Below, one piece after another: positions 48,507 to 58,125 of a DNA stretch of 64,000 nt. The notes below the pieces were generated by a model that did not search any database, was not told where the DNA came from, and saw only the letters and a program-made list of their open reading frames with translations. This DNA comes from Okeania sp034190295 (GTDB taxonomy: Bacteria; Cyanobacteriota; Cyanobacteriia; Cyanobacteriales; Microcoleaceae). A program made the position numbers and the translations under genes. The stretch lies in assembly GCA_034190295.1 (NCBI GenBank), contig JAXHSW010000002.1, positions 1-64,000 of the forward strand. Reading direction: 5' to 3'. How positions within the stretch are numbered: position 1 is the first letter of the stretch; each line of letters opens with the position of its first letter.

Positions 48507-49298
48507 ATGCCATCCCCATTTCCTGGTATGGACCCATATTTAGAACATCCCGATTTATGGCCGGGATTACATCTACATCTAACTGTGAAGACGGCTGATT
48601 TATTATCTCCCCAACTATATCCTAAATATTTTGTTTCCCTGCAAGTAAGAATGTATGAAACTAACGATATAGAATCTTTATTTGTAGATATTCCAGATGT
48701 TTCAGTGCTATCGAAAAAAAGCCAAACTAACAAATCAAATTCTACAGAATCTCAGGTTACAGCAACAGCAACTTCTACAAAACCTATAACAGTAACTCTA
48801 CCAATACCTATAACTATTCGCCAAGGATATTTGGAAATTCAAGAAGTAGCAACTAAGGAAGTTGTAACTACCATAGAAATATTATCTCCTGCTAATAAAA
48901 GAGGTGGAAAAGGTAGAGAAATGTATCTAGAAAAACGAGAAAAAATTTTAGATAGTCAGACTAATTTTATTGAAATAGATTTACTGCGTAGCGGTCAACG
49001 AATGCCTATTTTAAATCAAACAATTAAAAATCATTATCAGATTTTAGTTAGTCGCAAAAAGCAGCGACCAAGAGCAGATTTATATGCCTTTAATATCCAA
49101 AATAAAATCCCTGAATTTCCTTTACCATTACGCCCAGAAGATACAGAACCAATTATAGATTTACAAGGGTTATTAAATAATATTTATGATGTTGGCAGTT
49201 ACGATTTAAAAATAGATTATACTCAAAAATCAGTACCAAAATTATCAGAAAATGATGCTCTTTGGGCAGATACTTGGTTGCGACAACAAACTATTTAA
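48507..49298 (+). CDS. DUF4058 family protein
   Basis: 263 aa from the ATG at 48507, chosen because AAAGGAGAAAAATTT lies just upstream and the family begins MPSPFPGMDPYLE. Typical DUF4058 landmarks are present: LWPGLHLHL near residue 20, YPKYFVSLQVRMY, TTIEILSPANKRGGKGREMY and IEIDLLRSGQRMP. They are followed by PRADLYAFN and a C-terminal LWADTWLRQQ. The EILSPANK and EIDLLRxG segments recall a PD-(D/E)xK nuclease core, like Uma2 proteins, but no function is established. The family is frequent in filamentous cyanobacteria. The gene is single. Confidence 0.9.
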   Translation: MPSPFPGMDPYLEHPDLWPGLHLHLTVKTADLLSPQLYPKYFVSLQVRMYETNDIESLFVDIPDVSVLSKKSQTNKSNSTESQVTATATSTKPITVTLPIPITIRQGYLEIQEVATKEVVTTIEILSPANKRGGKGREMYLEKREKILDSQTNFIEIDLLRSGQRMPILNQTIKNHYQILVSRKKQRPRADLYAFNIQNKIPEFPLPLRPEDTEPIIDLQGLLNNIYDVGSYDLKIDYTQKSVPKLSENDALWADTWLRQQTI

Positions 49299-49782
49299 GG
49301 GTAGCGATCGCATTCTATTTAACTACAACTAGACTTAAGGTTGGGGTAGTCCTGAATGGTAATGGTATCCAGGAAAAAGGAATGTCTGACACGGGAGCAA
49401 GATGTTCCCACTGTTATGCAACGCCCAAGAAAATAATGACAATGCACAACTATTACGATGCACCACCACCAAGGATATTCAAGAATTTAGAATTTAGAAT
49501 GCGCGAATTTAGAATTACCTCTCCTTTAAAACGGATAGGATTGACTCAAAGGAAAAACTTTCTTTTTATCCTCTTAAAAGAGGAGGCTTTCAAACACAAT
49601 TTTTCGGTAATGATATCCAGGAAAAAGGAATGTCTGACACGGGAGCAAGATGCTCCCACTGTTGTGCTTCGTCAAAAAAATAATGGCAATGCACAACCAT
49701 TACGATGCACCACCACCAAGGCAGGAAAAATATTAATTCTATTCCTATTTTATCATGTTTTATTATGCAATAGATGTTGTTA
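49299..49782. repeat. Duplicated sequence split by a MITE-3 copy
   Basis: The block TCCAGGAAAAAGGAATGTCT through ATGACAATGCACAAC at 49367-49450 is repeated at 49615-49695, and a MITE-3 copy in reverse orientation (ACCTCTCCTTTAAAACGGAT to CAATTTTTCGGTAATG, 49517-49612) sits between. The phrase GACACGGGAGCAAGATG also relates to the CTTGCTCCCGTAG array at 50655. No gene. Confidence 0.65.
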
Positions 49783-50385
49783 CTAATCCCAAACTTCTGT
49801 CAAATCTAAAACAAATCCAGGTAATACATCTTCCTCAGATAAACTATTAGGATTTTCCAATATTTCCACTTCCCTATTTTGGCGATAAATCTCTACTTGC
49901 CGATTTTTACTATCAATTAACCAACCTAATTTTGCACCATTTGATTGATACTCTTTCATCTTTTTCTGTAACTCGGAAATAGTATCATTTTTAGAACGTA
50001 ATTCTACTACAAAATCAGGACATAAAGGCGCGAAAGTTTCTTTTTGTTCCCTAGTCAAACTATCCCATCTTTCCTGTTTTACCCAAGCTGCATCGGGAGA
50101 ACGACTACTACCATTAGGCAGATGAAAACCACTAGAAGAATCAAAAGTTTTCCCCAGTTTTGTTTGATGGTTCCATAACCAAAGTTGTCCTGTAATACTT
50201 GAGTTACGATTTCCAGTACCGCTTCCTGTTGGTGCCATAATAATTAATTCTCCTTTGGCAGTTCTTTCTAATTGTAAATCTCGGTTAACCAGTGCTAGCT
50301 CAACAAATTGTTCGTGAGTAATTTTCAGATTAATTTCTTTCGGAATATTAACTGCTATTGTCTGAATTAAATTAGTTGTCACCAT
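49783..50385 (-). CDS. Uma2 family protein (PD-(D/E)xK nuclease-like)
   Basis: 200 aa. It has the second large Uma2 subtype: ITHEQFVELALVNRDLQLER, TGSGTGNRNSSITGQLWLWN, then RSPDAAWVKQERW supplying the catalytic Asp and PDFVVELRSKNDTISELQKK supplying Glu and Lys. The C-terminal EILENPNSLSEEDVLPGFVL is typical. It appears intact, with a leader of simple repeats. The relic at 31408-31494 is a close relative, and the pseudogene at 39188 is a more distant one. Confidence 0.88.
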   Translation of the reverse strand: MVTTNLIQTIAVNIPKEINLKITHEQFVELALVNRDLQLERTAKGELIIMAPTGSGTGNRNSSITGQLWLWNHQTKLGKTFDSSSGFHLPNGSSRSPDAAWVKQERWDSLTREQKETFAPLCPDFVVELRSKNDTISELQKKMKEYQSNGAKLGWLIDSKNRQVEIYRQNREVEILENPNSLSEEDVLPGFVLDLTEVWD

Positions 50386-51019
50386 AATTTTTTACCTTTG
50401 CTGAAAATAGTGATAGAGTCTTTTATCTAATTTTAAAGAAGCGGTCAGCACTCAGCACTCAGCAATCAGCAGATTTTTTTTGAGACTCCCTCTTTTGCGG
50501 AGCATTCCGGAACGGAAAGCAATCTCAAGTCCTAGTTTTTCGTACCTCATGCGTAAGTCCTGATATTATATTCTACCAAAGTGGAAAAAATATTGTTATA
50601 TTCAATTTTTAATGGTGGTGCATTGTCATTATTTTTGCGATCGGGTGTGACAGTGGGAGCATCTTGCTCCCGTAGTACCTTGCTCCCGTAGTACCTTGCT
50701 CCCGTAGTACCTTGCTCCCGTAGTACCTTGCTCCCGTAGTACCTTGCTCCCGTAGTACCTTGCTCCCGTAGTACCTTGCTCCCGTAGCATCTTGCTCCCG
50801 TAGCATCTTGCTACCCTATTCGCGGGTAGGATACCCGCACTACAAGAATATTTAACTAGCTATCAGCTATCAGCTATCAGCTTTTAGCTAAAATAGGTGG
50901 GTTCGGTGTCCCCCACGCGAAGGCGTGAAAAAGCTCGTGGTGTGCGTTTTCTGGGGGTTTGACTCCCCATTTTATGCCTTGATAGCTGATAGCTGACCGC
51001 TGAGGTGCTGACTGCTATT
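50386..51019. other. Intergenic region with short repeats
   Basis: Contains a MITE-2 end (TGCGTAAGTCCTG near 50545-50560), the 16-bp array at 50655-50815, and TCAGCTATCAG repeats near 50868-50885. Otherwise no gene. Confidence 0.5.
50655..50815. repeat. 16-bp tandem array CTTGCTCCCGTAGTAC (about ten copies)
   Basis: Head-to-tail units of TTGCTCCCGTAGTACC, the last two changed to GTAGCATC. No spacers, so not a CRISPR. Confidence 0.95.
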
Positions 51020-53104
51020 TCAATCAATGCCATATTGCGATCGCAACACCATATACAAAATCCTTGACAACTCCCGTCGTTTCAAAGGTCGAGCATCTAG
51101 AGGTGTACCAGAAGTACCAAATAACTGAAACACATCAAAATCTCCACTTTTACCTATAATAAATGCCAACTGTTCTCGCGTACATTGTAAATTTGGCGCA
51201 AAATATCCATTTCCTACTCCCGAAACAATACCTTTTGCTGCCATAGTTTCAACTGCACGATAAGCAAAATGCTCTTTCGGTACATCGAGAAAAGTGGGAA
51301 ACTCAGGATTAAGCATTTCAAAACCCATCACATTTACCACCGCTACCGAAACAACTGCTCGGTTTACCGTTCCCTCTGGTAGAAAATATAAATGATTGTA
51401 ATTCTCAGTCCGTACAATACCTGCCACCGCAAGAATTTGTATCGCCTCAAAGTCTGGGTCGTCATGGGCAATATCGTTATACCAAAATAGGGGAATTTGA
51501 TTACGAGTTAACAAACCCTGAAATTTATAAATCAGTCGTTTATTTGTAGCAATAGTCCGAATATCCACCCCCTCATTCAGAGCAAAAGCAGCTAAATAAC
51601 CCCCTGCTTCCCCGATCGCCCACTCTACAGCGTGCATCCGATATACAGAATTACTCAAATGAGTCGTACCAATACTTTTCGCCGATAAAATTAGATTATC
51701 TGTATTTATAGGTACCATTGCTGTTAACGCAATAGTAAAAGGCAAACATTTCATCTCATCTTTACTGTTGAAAATAAGATGGTTGGGGTTATCGGTGGGA
51801 TGAATATCAAACAAAGCATAATGACCGATACCAACACTATCCTCAAAACAACGTCCCCGTGCTTGTTCGCCATAATATTGTTGAGCAGTATCTTGATAAA
51901 CAATAGTGGTTAATGCTATCCCTCTTCTTGCTTCGCGGATATAGGGTTCCAGAGCAATACCATCATTAGTCCAAGTCAAATCTCCCCGTGGTTTTAATTC
52001 CCCTACCTTACCTATTAATATCCAGTTGTTGGTTTTTAATGTTTGCGACTGGAGGTAATAAATATAAGCTTGGGTATATTCCCTTGCTTGCTGAAGATGT
52101 TTTTGGCGATCGCTCCGACTCACCCCAGTCAACAGACCGACTTTATAATCATTGGACTCATAATTGAGGATAGTCACATCACCATTACTCGTAGTTGGGA
52201 TATACCCTTCCTTGAGACGTTTGATCCGTCGATAAGTAAAAATGGCAAACCGCTCAAAAAATGCTCGTCCTTGATAAGTGCTGGTAAATTTATCTGTTTG
52301 TAACCAAGGTTTGACACCATAACCTTCTGGTTTACCGATGGGAACACCTGCTCCTTCAGCGGTTTTTTCCACAGCAGCACAAAAAGTGATTGACTGTTGA
52401 CATTCGGGAAAAGGTTGTGGGGGAAGAAGTGGTTCACCCGTATCATTTTGTGATTCTTGTCCGATTCGGGATTCAATATTTCCTAATTCTAGTAAGTCAC
52501 CCAAGTCTGTCGCTTCAATGGTAATTTGAGCATTGACAGTGAAGCGTTGATTATTTTCCACATCCTGAAATACAACACCCGTTACCTGTCGTCGTTCATT
52601 GGGAGATTGATTAAACAAAATTTCTACAGGTTCAGCAAAAGGTATGAGGGTTAATTTGCCGTTGCTGAGAAAATCTTCTATAGCTTCGTTTAGTACTTGT
52701 GCCATAACTACAGTTGTTGTGGCAAAATTACTTACCCAACCTCCACCAGGATTATCAATTTTTGCGCCGTTGACTGGTTGGAGTTCCCGACTACGTTCGC
52801 GGAATTGCCATTGGGTTTTGGAGAAAGCATATTTGTCTCGGTCTACTTTATCTTCATATATTTCCCCTGGATTAAATTGTTTGTCTAGTTGAGGGTCGTC
52901 GGAAGCGGGTAATGCTTGAGTTGTAAATTGTCCGCCTAATATTTGTTTTGGTTGCACCAGGCAAACATTAGCACCTGCTTTTAATGCACCCAGGGTTGCT
53001 GAATATGCTGCTGTGGAACCACCTACTATTAATATGGGAAATGATAAAATTTGACCATCGGTGGGTCTGGTAAAAAAGCGATCGTCTAATATACTGTTGC
53101 TCAT
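51020..53104 (-). CDS. FAD-dependent oxidoreductase fused to an S-layer homology domain
   Basis: 694 aa. The N-terminal FAD-binding motif is ILIVGGSTAAYSATLGALKA (residues ~25-44), followed by VCLVQPKQILGGQFTTQ. This is the FAD-dependent oxidoreductase group (family similar to the precorrin/fumarate-reductase-like FAD_oxidored proteins). The motif EATDLGDLLELGNIES and the FAD region SVYRMHAVEWAIGEAGGYLA are seen further on. Residues ~605-660 are an SLH domain (VPKEHFAYRAVETMAAKGIV, GVGNGYFAPNLQCTREQLAF). SLH domains bind peptidoglycan-associated polymers, so location at the cell surface is predicted, although no signal peptide is visible at the N-terminus. Substrate unknown. Confidence 0.85.
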   Translation of the reverse strand: MSNSILDDRFFTRPTDGQILSFPILIVGGSTAAYSATLGALKAGANVCLVQPKQILGGQFTTQALPASDDPQLDKQFNPGEIYEDKVDRDKYAFSKTQWQFRERSRELQPVNGAKIDNPGGGWVSNFATTTVVMAQVLNEAIEDFLSNGKLTLIPFAEPVEILFNQSPNERRQVTGVVFQDVENNQRFTVNAQITIEATDLGDLLELGNIESRIGQESQNDTGEPLLPPQPFPECQQSITFCAAVEKTAEGAGVPIGKPEGYGVKPWLQTDKFTSTYQGRAFFERFAIFTYRRIKRLKEGYIPTTSNGDVTILNYESNDYKVGLLTGVSRSDRQKHLQQAREYTQAYIYYLQSQTLKTNNWILIGKVGELKPRGDLTWTNDGIALEPYIREARRGIALTTIVYQDTAQQYYGEQARGRCFEDSVGIGHYALFDIHPTDNPNHLIFNSKDEMKCLPFTIALTAMVPINTDNLILSAKSIGTTHLSNSVYRMHAVEWAIGEAGGYLAAFALNEGVDIRTIATNKRLIYKFQGLLTRNQIPLFWYNDIAHDDPDFEAIQILAVAGIVRTENYNHLYFLPEGTVNRAVVSVAVVNVMGFEMLNPEFPTFLDVPKEHFAYRAVETMAAKGIVSGVGNGYFAPNLQCTREQLAFIIGKSGDFDVFQLFGTSGTPLDARPLKRRELSRILYMVLRSQYGID

Positions 53105-53260
53105 GGTTATTTTGGATATAGAATCTTATGGAAATCTAAGTATTAATGGCTAAAAGAGTTTTTAAGTAGTAGCAAATGGCATTCCTTCTCAGGATACATT
53201 TTATGGTCGTCGGGAAGGTCGATTTCAACAATTAATAATTAATAATTAATAATTAATAAT

Positions 53261-54179
53261 GGCTTTGTTGCATGAAAGTATATAGCTGCCGCACTTGCTC
53301 CGCCAGCGCTCATCAACACAGCAATAACTATTGTCCAATAGATAAATAGTAATCATTGCCTTCCCAGAGCGATCGCTCATCAGCACAGCAATAACTATTG
53401 TCCAATAGATAAATAGTAATCATTGCCTTCCCAGAGCGATCGCTCATCAGCACAGCAATAACTATTGTCCAATAGTAATAATTGCCTTCCCAGAGCGATC
53501 GCTCATCAGCACAGCAATAACTATTGTCCAATAGATAAATAGTAATCATTGCCTTCCCAGAGCGATCGCTCATCAGCACAGCAATAACTATTGTCCAATA
53601 GNNNNNNNNNNNNNNNNNNNNNNNNNNNNNNNNNNNNNNNNNNNNNNNNNNNNNNNNNNNNNNNNNNNNNNNNNNNNNNNNNNNNNNNNNNNNNNNNNNN
53701 NATTGCCTTCCCAGAGCGATCGCTCATCAGCACAGCAATAACTATTGTCCAATAGATAAATAGTAATCATTGCCTTCCCAGAGCGATCGCTCATCAGCAC
53801 AGCAATAACTATTGTCCAATAGATAAATAGTAATCATTGCCTTCCCAGAGCNNNNNNNNNNNNNNNNNNNNNNNNNNNNNNNNNNNNNNNNNNNNNNNNN
53901 NNNNNNNNNNNNNNNNNNNNNNNNNNNNNNNNNNNNNNNNNNNNNNNNNNNGATCGCTCATCAGCACAGCAATAACTATTGTCCAATAGTAATAACTGCC
54001 TTCCCAGGGCGATCGCTCATCAGCACAGCAATAACTATTGTCCAATAGTAATAACTGCCTTCCCAGGGCGATCGCTCATCAGCACAGCAATAACTATTGT
54101 CCAATAGTAATAACTGCCTTCCCAGGGCGATATAACTGCCGAATGGATGTTAAGAACGCTACTTTCATGCAACAAAGCC
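53261..54179. mobile_element. Transposon-like element bounded by GGCTTTGTTGCATGAAAGTA inverted repeats
   Basis: Left end GGCTTTGTTGCATGAAAGTA (53261-53280); right end TACTTTCATGCAACAAAGCC to 54179: perfect 20-bp inverted repeats. These ends share GGCTTTGTTGCA with the IS5-like element at 39985. There is no transposase inside; the interior is almost wholly a 67-bp array. TTAATAATTAATAATTAAT flanks both sides. It is likely a non-autonomous derivative mobilised by a related transposase. Confidence 0.75.
53319..54130. repeat. 67-bp tandem array inside the transposon-like element
   Basis: The unit is CAGCACAGCAATAACTATTG, TCCAATAGATAAATAGTAAT, CATTGCCTTCCCAGAG, CGATCGCTCAT (67 bp), with a shorter form lacking ATAAATAG. 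It contains one GCGATCGC site. Two 100-N gaps (53602-53701, 53852-53951) hide the copy number. It reads open in one minus frame but is not a gene. Confidence 0.95.
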
Positions 54180-54888
54180 GTTAATAATTAATAATTAATA
54201 ATTAATTATCATTTCCCTTATGGGTTTAATACCCCACCGTCACCCGCGGTGCTCAAAATTGTTTGGGGTTAGAATCCATAAGCAATTTTCTCTCCTGAGG
54301 ACTGAGGACTGAGGACTGACTCCTTCTTCAATACCTCTCCTTGAAAAGAATAACTAATCATGAAATTTTTTTCTTGTTTCTCCTTTAAAGGAGAGGCTTT
54401 AAATCTTAATTATTCGGTAAAGTCTTTGTAATTACCCAAATTATTCGTAACATTCTTTTTTGAAAATGGTATAACCATTGAAACATATATAGAAATATAT
54501 AAGGGATTATCCCTATTTTTGCCAGCCAATAAATGCCAATTAATATTTTTAGAAAGTATTGTATTTTTCAATAATTTCAAATTCTACTGTATAATATTTT
54601 GGCAGTCCTGCAAGGGTAATAGTATTGATTGAACTAAGGACAAATTAGCTAATAATGTCAGCTTTTATTACCTCAGCTCCTATTAAAAGAAAGAGGATGT
54701 ATTTTGGTTTTTTTCCTACTCACAGTTTTTTCCACTCCAGGTCTCCCTTACTCCTGTACGGGCGGCCGTTCGCCCCTAATCCCCTACTTCCTCTACCATT
54801 ACTACGATACCACTAGCAATTTTTTCTGTTCCCTCGACCTGCATAAATTAGTTTTATCTAGACCAAATATCTAAAGATTTATCATCTG
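54180..54888. other. Intergenic region with MITE-3 relative, no gene
   Basis: A MITE-3-like piece lies at 54337-54421 (TACCTCTCCTTGAAAAGAAT to TTAATTATTCGGTAAA). CTGAGGACTGAGGACTG simple sequence is near 54295-54318. No gene is seen. Confidence 0.5.
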
Positions 54889-55983
54889 CTAATTAAGATT
54901 AATAAAACGAGCGATCGCTTCTTTAGTTAAGGGATAATTTAGTTGATTTTCTAAGTCTATATAAGGAACTCTACCTTGTTCAATAAATGCCTCTGTCACT
55001 CGGATCAGTTGATTAATATGAGCTTCTCTAGCATCATCTATTGCTTGACTCACTTTTTCATTTATATAAGAGTTAATTACTTTTTTCTCACCTGTTCCTT
55101 CCTGAAAAATATTATTTAATTCAAACTGTAAACGTAAGTAACCTTCAGGATTCTTTGTAGACATAATTTGTTCGGTGGCAAGATTCTGAGTTGAAGACTG
55201 AGAATTCATCAATATATTAATTAGTTTGATTGCCCATTCAGCTAGTCCCCATCCTACTATTTGCTTATAACTATATGGCTGACTATTTTCACCTGTACCA
55301 ATGGAAATTATCGAAATATCTTCTAGTTTATGACCTAGTTTAATTGCATAGGTTATTGCTGATAATGTGGGATTATTTGCTGCTACTCCTCCATCAATAT
55401 GTGGTAGACTCAAGTCTCCATTTTTCAATTCATAAGCTGGAAAATAAGTAGGAGCTGAGGAAGAACTAGCACAAATTTCCCACAGAGGGAGATTGTCATA
55501 CCAAATCGTCTGTATAGGTATTTCTGGATGATAATTTACAAAAATAGTTGGAGATTCCAAGAACATATTGTAAGCCACAATTAATAAGTTTATTTTACTA
55601 ATTTCTTGGAGTCTAATTGCCGTTCCATCTTGTCGTAAAAGGTATTTTTTTAAGACTTTAATTAAGCCTTCATTGGAAAATTTAGGAGCAGAAATTCCAT
55701 ATTTAAAAATTAAGGGTAATCTTTTAGACGACCAGCGACTTTGATATGGAAAAATATTGATTCCTTCTTCCTGATAAAGTTTGAGAATATTAGCGCTTTC
55801 TGTTCCTGTAGCAACTAGCGCTGCAATAATTGAACCAGTGGAAGTACCAGCTACTAAGTCAAAGTATTCATGTAAAGACTGACCTTTTTGTTCTTTAATT
55901 TGTTTTTCAATTTCTATCAGAATTCGTGCTGCAATTACTCCACGAATTCCACCACCATCGAAACTAAGGATTTTGAAAGTCAT
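54889..55983 (-). CDS. Patatin-like phospholipase
   Basis: 364 aa. Oxyanion-hole motif DGGGIRG (residues 9-15) and nucleophile elbow GTSTGS with Ser48 are present, and the catalytic Asp lies in IDGGVAANNP near residue 195. This Ser-Asp dyad hydrolyses membrane phospholipids or neutral lipids. The C-terminal part from ~270 is helical and I cannot classify it. A start at 55983 fits the family (MTFKILSFDGGG). Such enzymes also serve as effectors in CBASS defence (CapV), but there is no cyclase gene nearby, so that role is unsupported here. Standalone gene with AT-rich upstream sequence. Confidence 0.9.
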   Translation of the reverse strand: MTFKILSFDGGGIRGVIAARILIEIEKQIKEQKGQSLHEYFDLVAGTSTGSIIAALVATGTESANILKLYQEEGINIFPYQSRWSSKRLPLIFKYGISAPKFSNEGLIKVLKKYLLRQDGTAIRLQEISKINLLIVAYNMFLESPTIFVNYHPEIPIQTIWYDNLPLWEICASSSSAPTYFPAYELKNGDLSLPHIDGGVAANNPTLSAITYAIKLGHKLEDISIISIGTGENSQPYSYKQIVGWGLAEWAIKLINILMNSQSSTQNLATEQIMSTKNPEGYLRLQFELNNIFQEGTGEKKVINSYINEKVSQAIDDAREAHINQLIRVTEAFIEQGRVPYIDLENQLNYPLTKEAIARFINLN

Positions 55984-56339
55984 TATAGTTTTGCCTTGAT
56001 AAATATAATTATTGAACTACTTAATTATATCATTAGACCTCTCTGAGAAAGATATATAATTTTTGTACACAGTAGGGAACAGGGCACAGGGAACAGGGAA
56101 CAGGGAATAGACTTTCACGCCAAAGATACGAAAAAGGATTTTTCAATGACTTTTACAAACCTAGCTGATTTTAAATAAAGAGCAAGTTTATTTTATGGAT
56201 ATGTCTATTGTTATATCGAATGCTTACGTTATATCTACAGGAGTTTTCTAGAGGTAATTATTAATTATTAACTTTTGAATGTTCCCTATTCCCTGCTTTT
56301 GTTAATATAAATCTCTCTCTAAAGTTGAGCTAAAATTTA

Positions 56340-57416
56340 CTAATTCCCAACTCCTAATTTAACTTCTGTCCAAGCTTCATCATATAGAATTGTGGCTTGA
56401 CCAACATCTTGAATATAATCAAGTTTTGCAAATAATTCTGGTGGGGGATAAATGGCAGGATTATTCAAATCGGCAGGTTCGATTAAACCTAAGTCTTTTG
56501 CTGTTTGGTTTGGAGTTGCATACTTAATGAAATTGGAAATTTTTGCTCCTATTTCTGGTTCGAGAATGAAGTTGATAAATTTTTCTGCAAGCTCTTTATT
56601 ATTACTTCCTTTAAGAATAACCATATTATCAGTTAAGAGAATACTTCCTTCTTTGGGAATAGCGTAACGAAGGTTGGGATTTTCTTTCATAATCTGGAAA
56701 ATATCCCCACTCCATTCACAGGTTAAATCTACTTCTCCTTGGTCTAATAAATTTTGACCTGTGTCGGGCGCAAAAGCAGCGATCGCTTCTTTATTTTTAA
56801 TTAGAAAATCTCTAGCTTCATTAATTTCTTTAGGGTTAGTTGTATTGGGGTCATAACCAAGGGAAATTAAGGCAATTGAAAAGCTACTTCGCATATCATC
56901 TAATAGAGCAACTCTGCCTTTAAATTTAGGGTCAAACATAGTTGACCAACTATTAATTTCACCTTCAGTAGCTTTGATGTTATAGCCTATTCCCATTGTC
57001 CCCCATTGGTAAGCCATACTATATTTATTTCCCGGGTCGTAAGGAGGATTAATAAATTTTTCATTGAGATTTTTCATATTAGGAATATTTTCCCGATCGA
57101 GTTCTTCTAGCAATCCTTCAGCTACCAGAATTTTCACCATATAATCAGCGGGAAAAGCTACATCATAACCAGGATTTCCTGGCTTGATTTTTGCATAGAG
57201 GTCTTCATTACTTTCGTAGGTATCGTATTGAATTTTGACATTAAATTTATTTTCAAATTCAGTAATTACTTCAGGAGCAATATATGTTGACCAATTATAA
57301 ATACTCAGGACGTTATTATTGTTAATTTCTGGAGTATTAGGACTATTATTACTACAACCAATTGGTAAAATTACAGCCATAGTAAATAGCAGCAGAAAAG
57401 TAATCAGTTTTTTCAT
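56340..57416 (-). CDS. potD: Spermidine/putrescine-binding lipoprotein PotD
   Basis: 358 aa from the ATG at 57416; an in-frame ATG at 57440 adds eight residues. A lipoprotein signal with lipobox ILPIGC ends near residue 21. The binding fold shows NVLSIYNWSTYIAPEVITEF, YDVAFPADYMV, YQWGTMGIGYN and the EWSGDIF segment. These features fit polyamine-specific PotD/PotF rather than iron binders. It captures polyamines outside the inner membrane and delivers them to PotB/PotC. The order potB, potC, potD on the minus strand is kept, but repeat-rich spacers of about 180 and 710 bp separate them. Confidence 0.88.
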   Translation of the reverse strand: MKKLITFLLLFTMAVILPIGCSNNSPNTPEINNNNVLSIYNWSTYIAPEVITEFENKFNVKIQYDTYESNEDLYAKIKPGNPGYDVAFPADYMVKILVAEGLLEELDRENIPNMKNLNEKFINPPYDPGNKYSMAYQWGTMGIGYNIKATEGEINSWSTMFDPKFKGRVALLDDMRSSFSIALISLGYDPNTTNPKEINEARDFLIKNKEAIAAFAPDTGQNLLDQGEVDLTCEWSGDIFQIMKENPNLRYAIPKEGSILLTDNMVILKGSNNKELAEKFINFILEPEIGAKISNFIKYATPNQTAKDLGLIEPADLNNPAIYPPPELFAKLDYIQDVGQATILYDEAWTEVKLGVGN

Positions 57417-58125
57417 ATTTACAGATATTTTTTTAATCATTTTAGGTGTTTTTTTGATTCCCTAATTTGTAAGAATTTCCTGCGGAATACTGCACAAACA
57501 GCTATTAATATTCAGCGCTTCTTTTTCTTCGGAATACTTTGCAAACGGAATGCTAGGCAAACAGCAATTAGTAATGAATAATTAGGGAATGCTCTCAAAA
57601 GTCTTATGGGTAAGGGTAGGAGAAAACCCACCCGCGGGCCCCGACCGTGGAGGGGAAGATAGGATAAATGGGAATTAATTAGGAGGTAGGAGGAAGAATA
57701 ATCAAGGGATTATTTTGCGCAACTATGCGCCTATAAATGCTAATTTTTTGAACCTAAGAGACCTAAAAGCTTGGATTTTTTTTAACTAAAAAATGCTTTA
57801 ACCTTTATAGCCTGTTGCCAGATGAGCTGTTGCCTGTTGCCTAAAGCAATAAAACTTTGTCCCTCATCAACTAGAAAACTGCTGTAAGTATTCAACGGAA
57901 CATAATATTATTCTTTCTCTATTTCAAAGGTTATTTTTACCGAAAATTTGTGGTCTAAAACTTCCCCTTTTAAGAAAAAAAAAGAGAATATTTTATATTT
58001 AAAGCCTCCTTATTACAGAGGTACTAATAACTGATAACTGATAACTGATAACTGATAACTGAAAGTACCTTCCCCAAAATTAATAGCTGATAGCTAATAG
58101 CTGACGGCTGTTTGCTAGGAAATGC
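57417..58125. other. Spacer between potC and potD, repeat-rich
   Basis: Contains a MITE-3 piece (57935-58020: TTACCGAAAATTTGTGGTCT to CTCCTTATTACAGAGG), TAACTGATAACTGA runs near 58030-58062, and AAACCCACCCGCGGGCCCCG, the GC-rich segment shared with MITE-1. No gene. Confidence 0.5.

Noticed and set aside
53328..54045. Minus-strand frames with SYCCADERSLWEGN repeats
   Set aside because: Translation of the 67-bp array with unknown-length gaps; no start or non-repeat content.
18210..54130. Tandem arrays as possible CRISPR arrays (18210, 23795, 26519, 28297, 50655, 53319)
   Set aside because: Units follow each other head to tail with no unique spacers, and no cas gene is in the window.
54889..55983. 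Patatin as a CBASS CapV effector
   Set aside because: No CD-NTase cyclase or ancillary gene within reach; remains a general patatin lipase.
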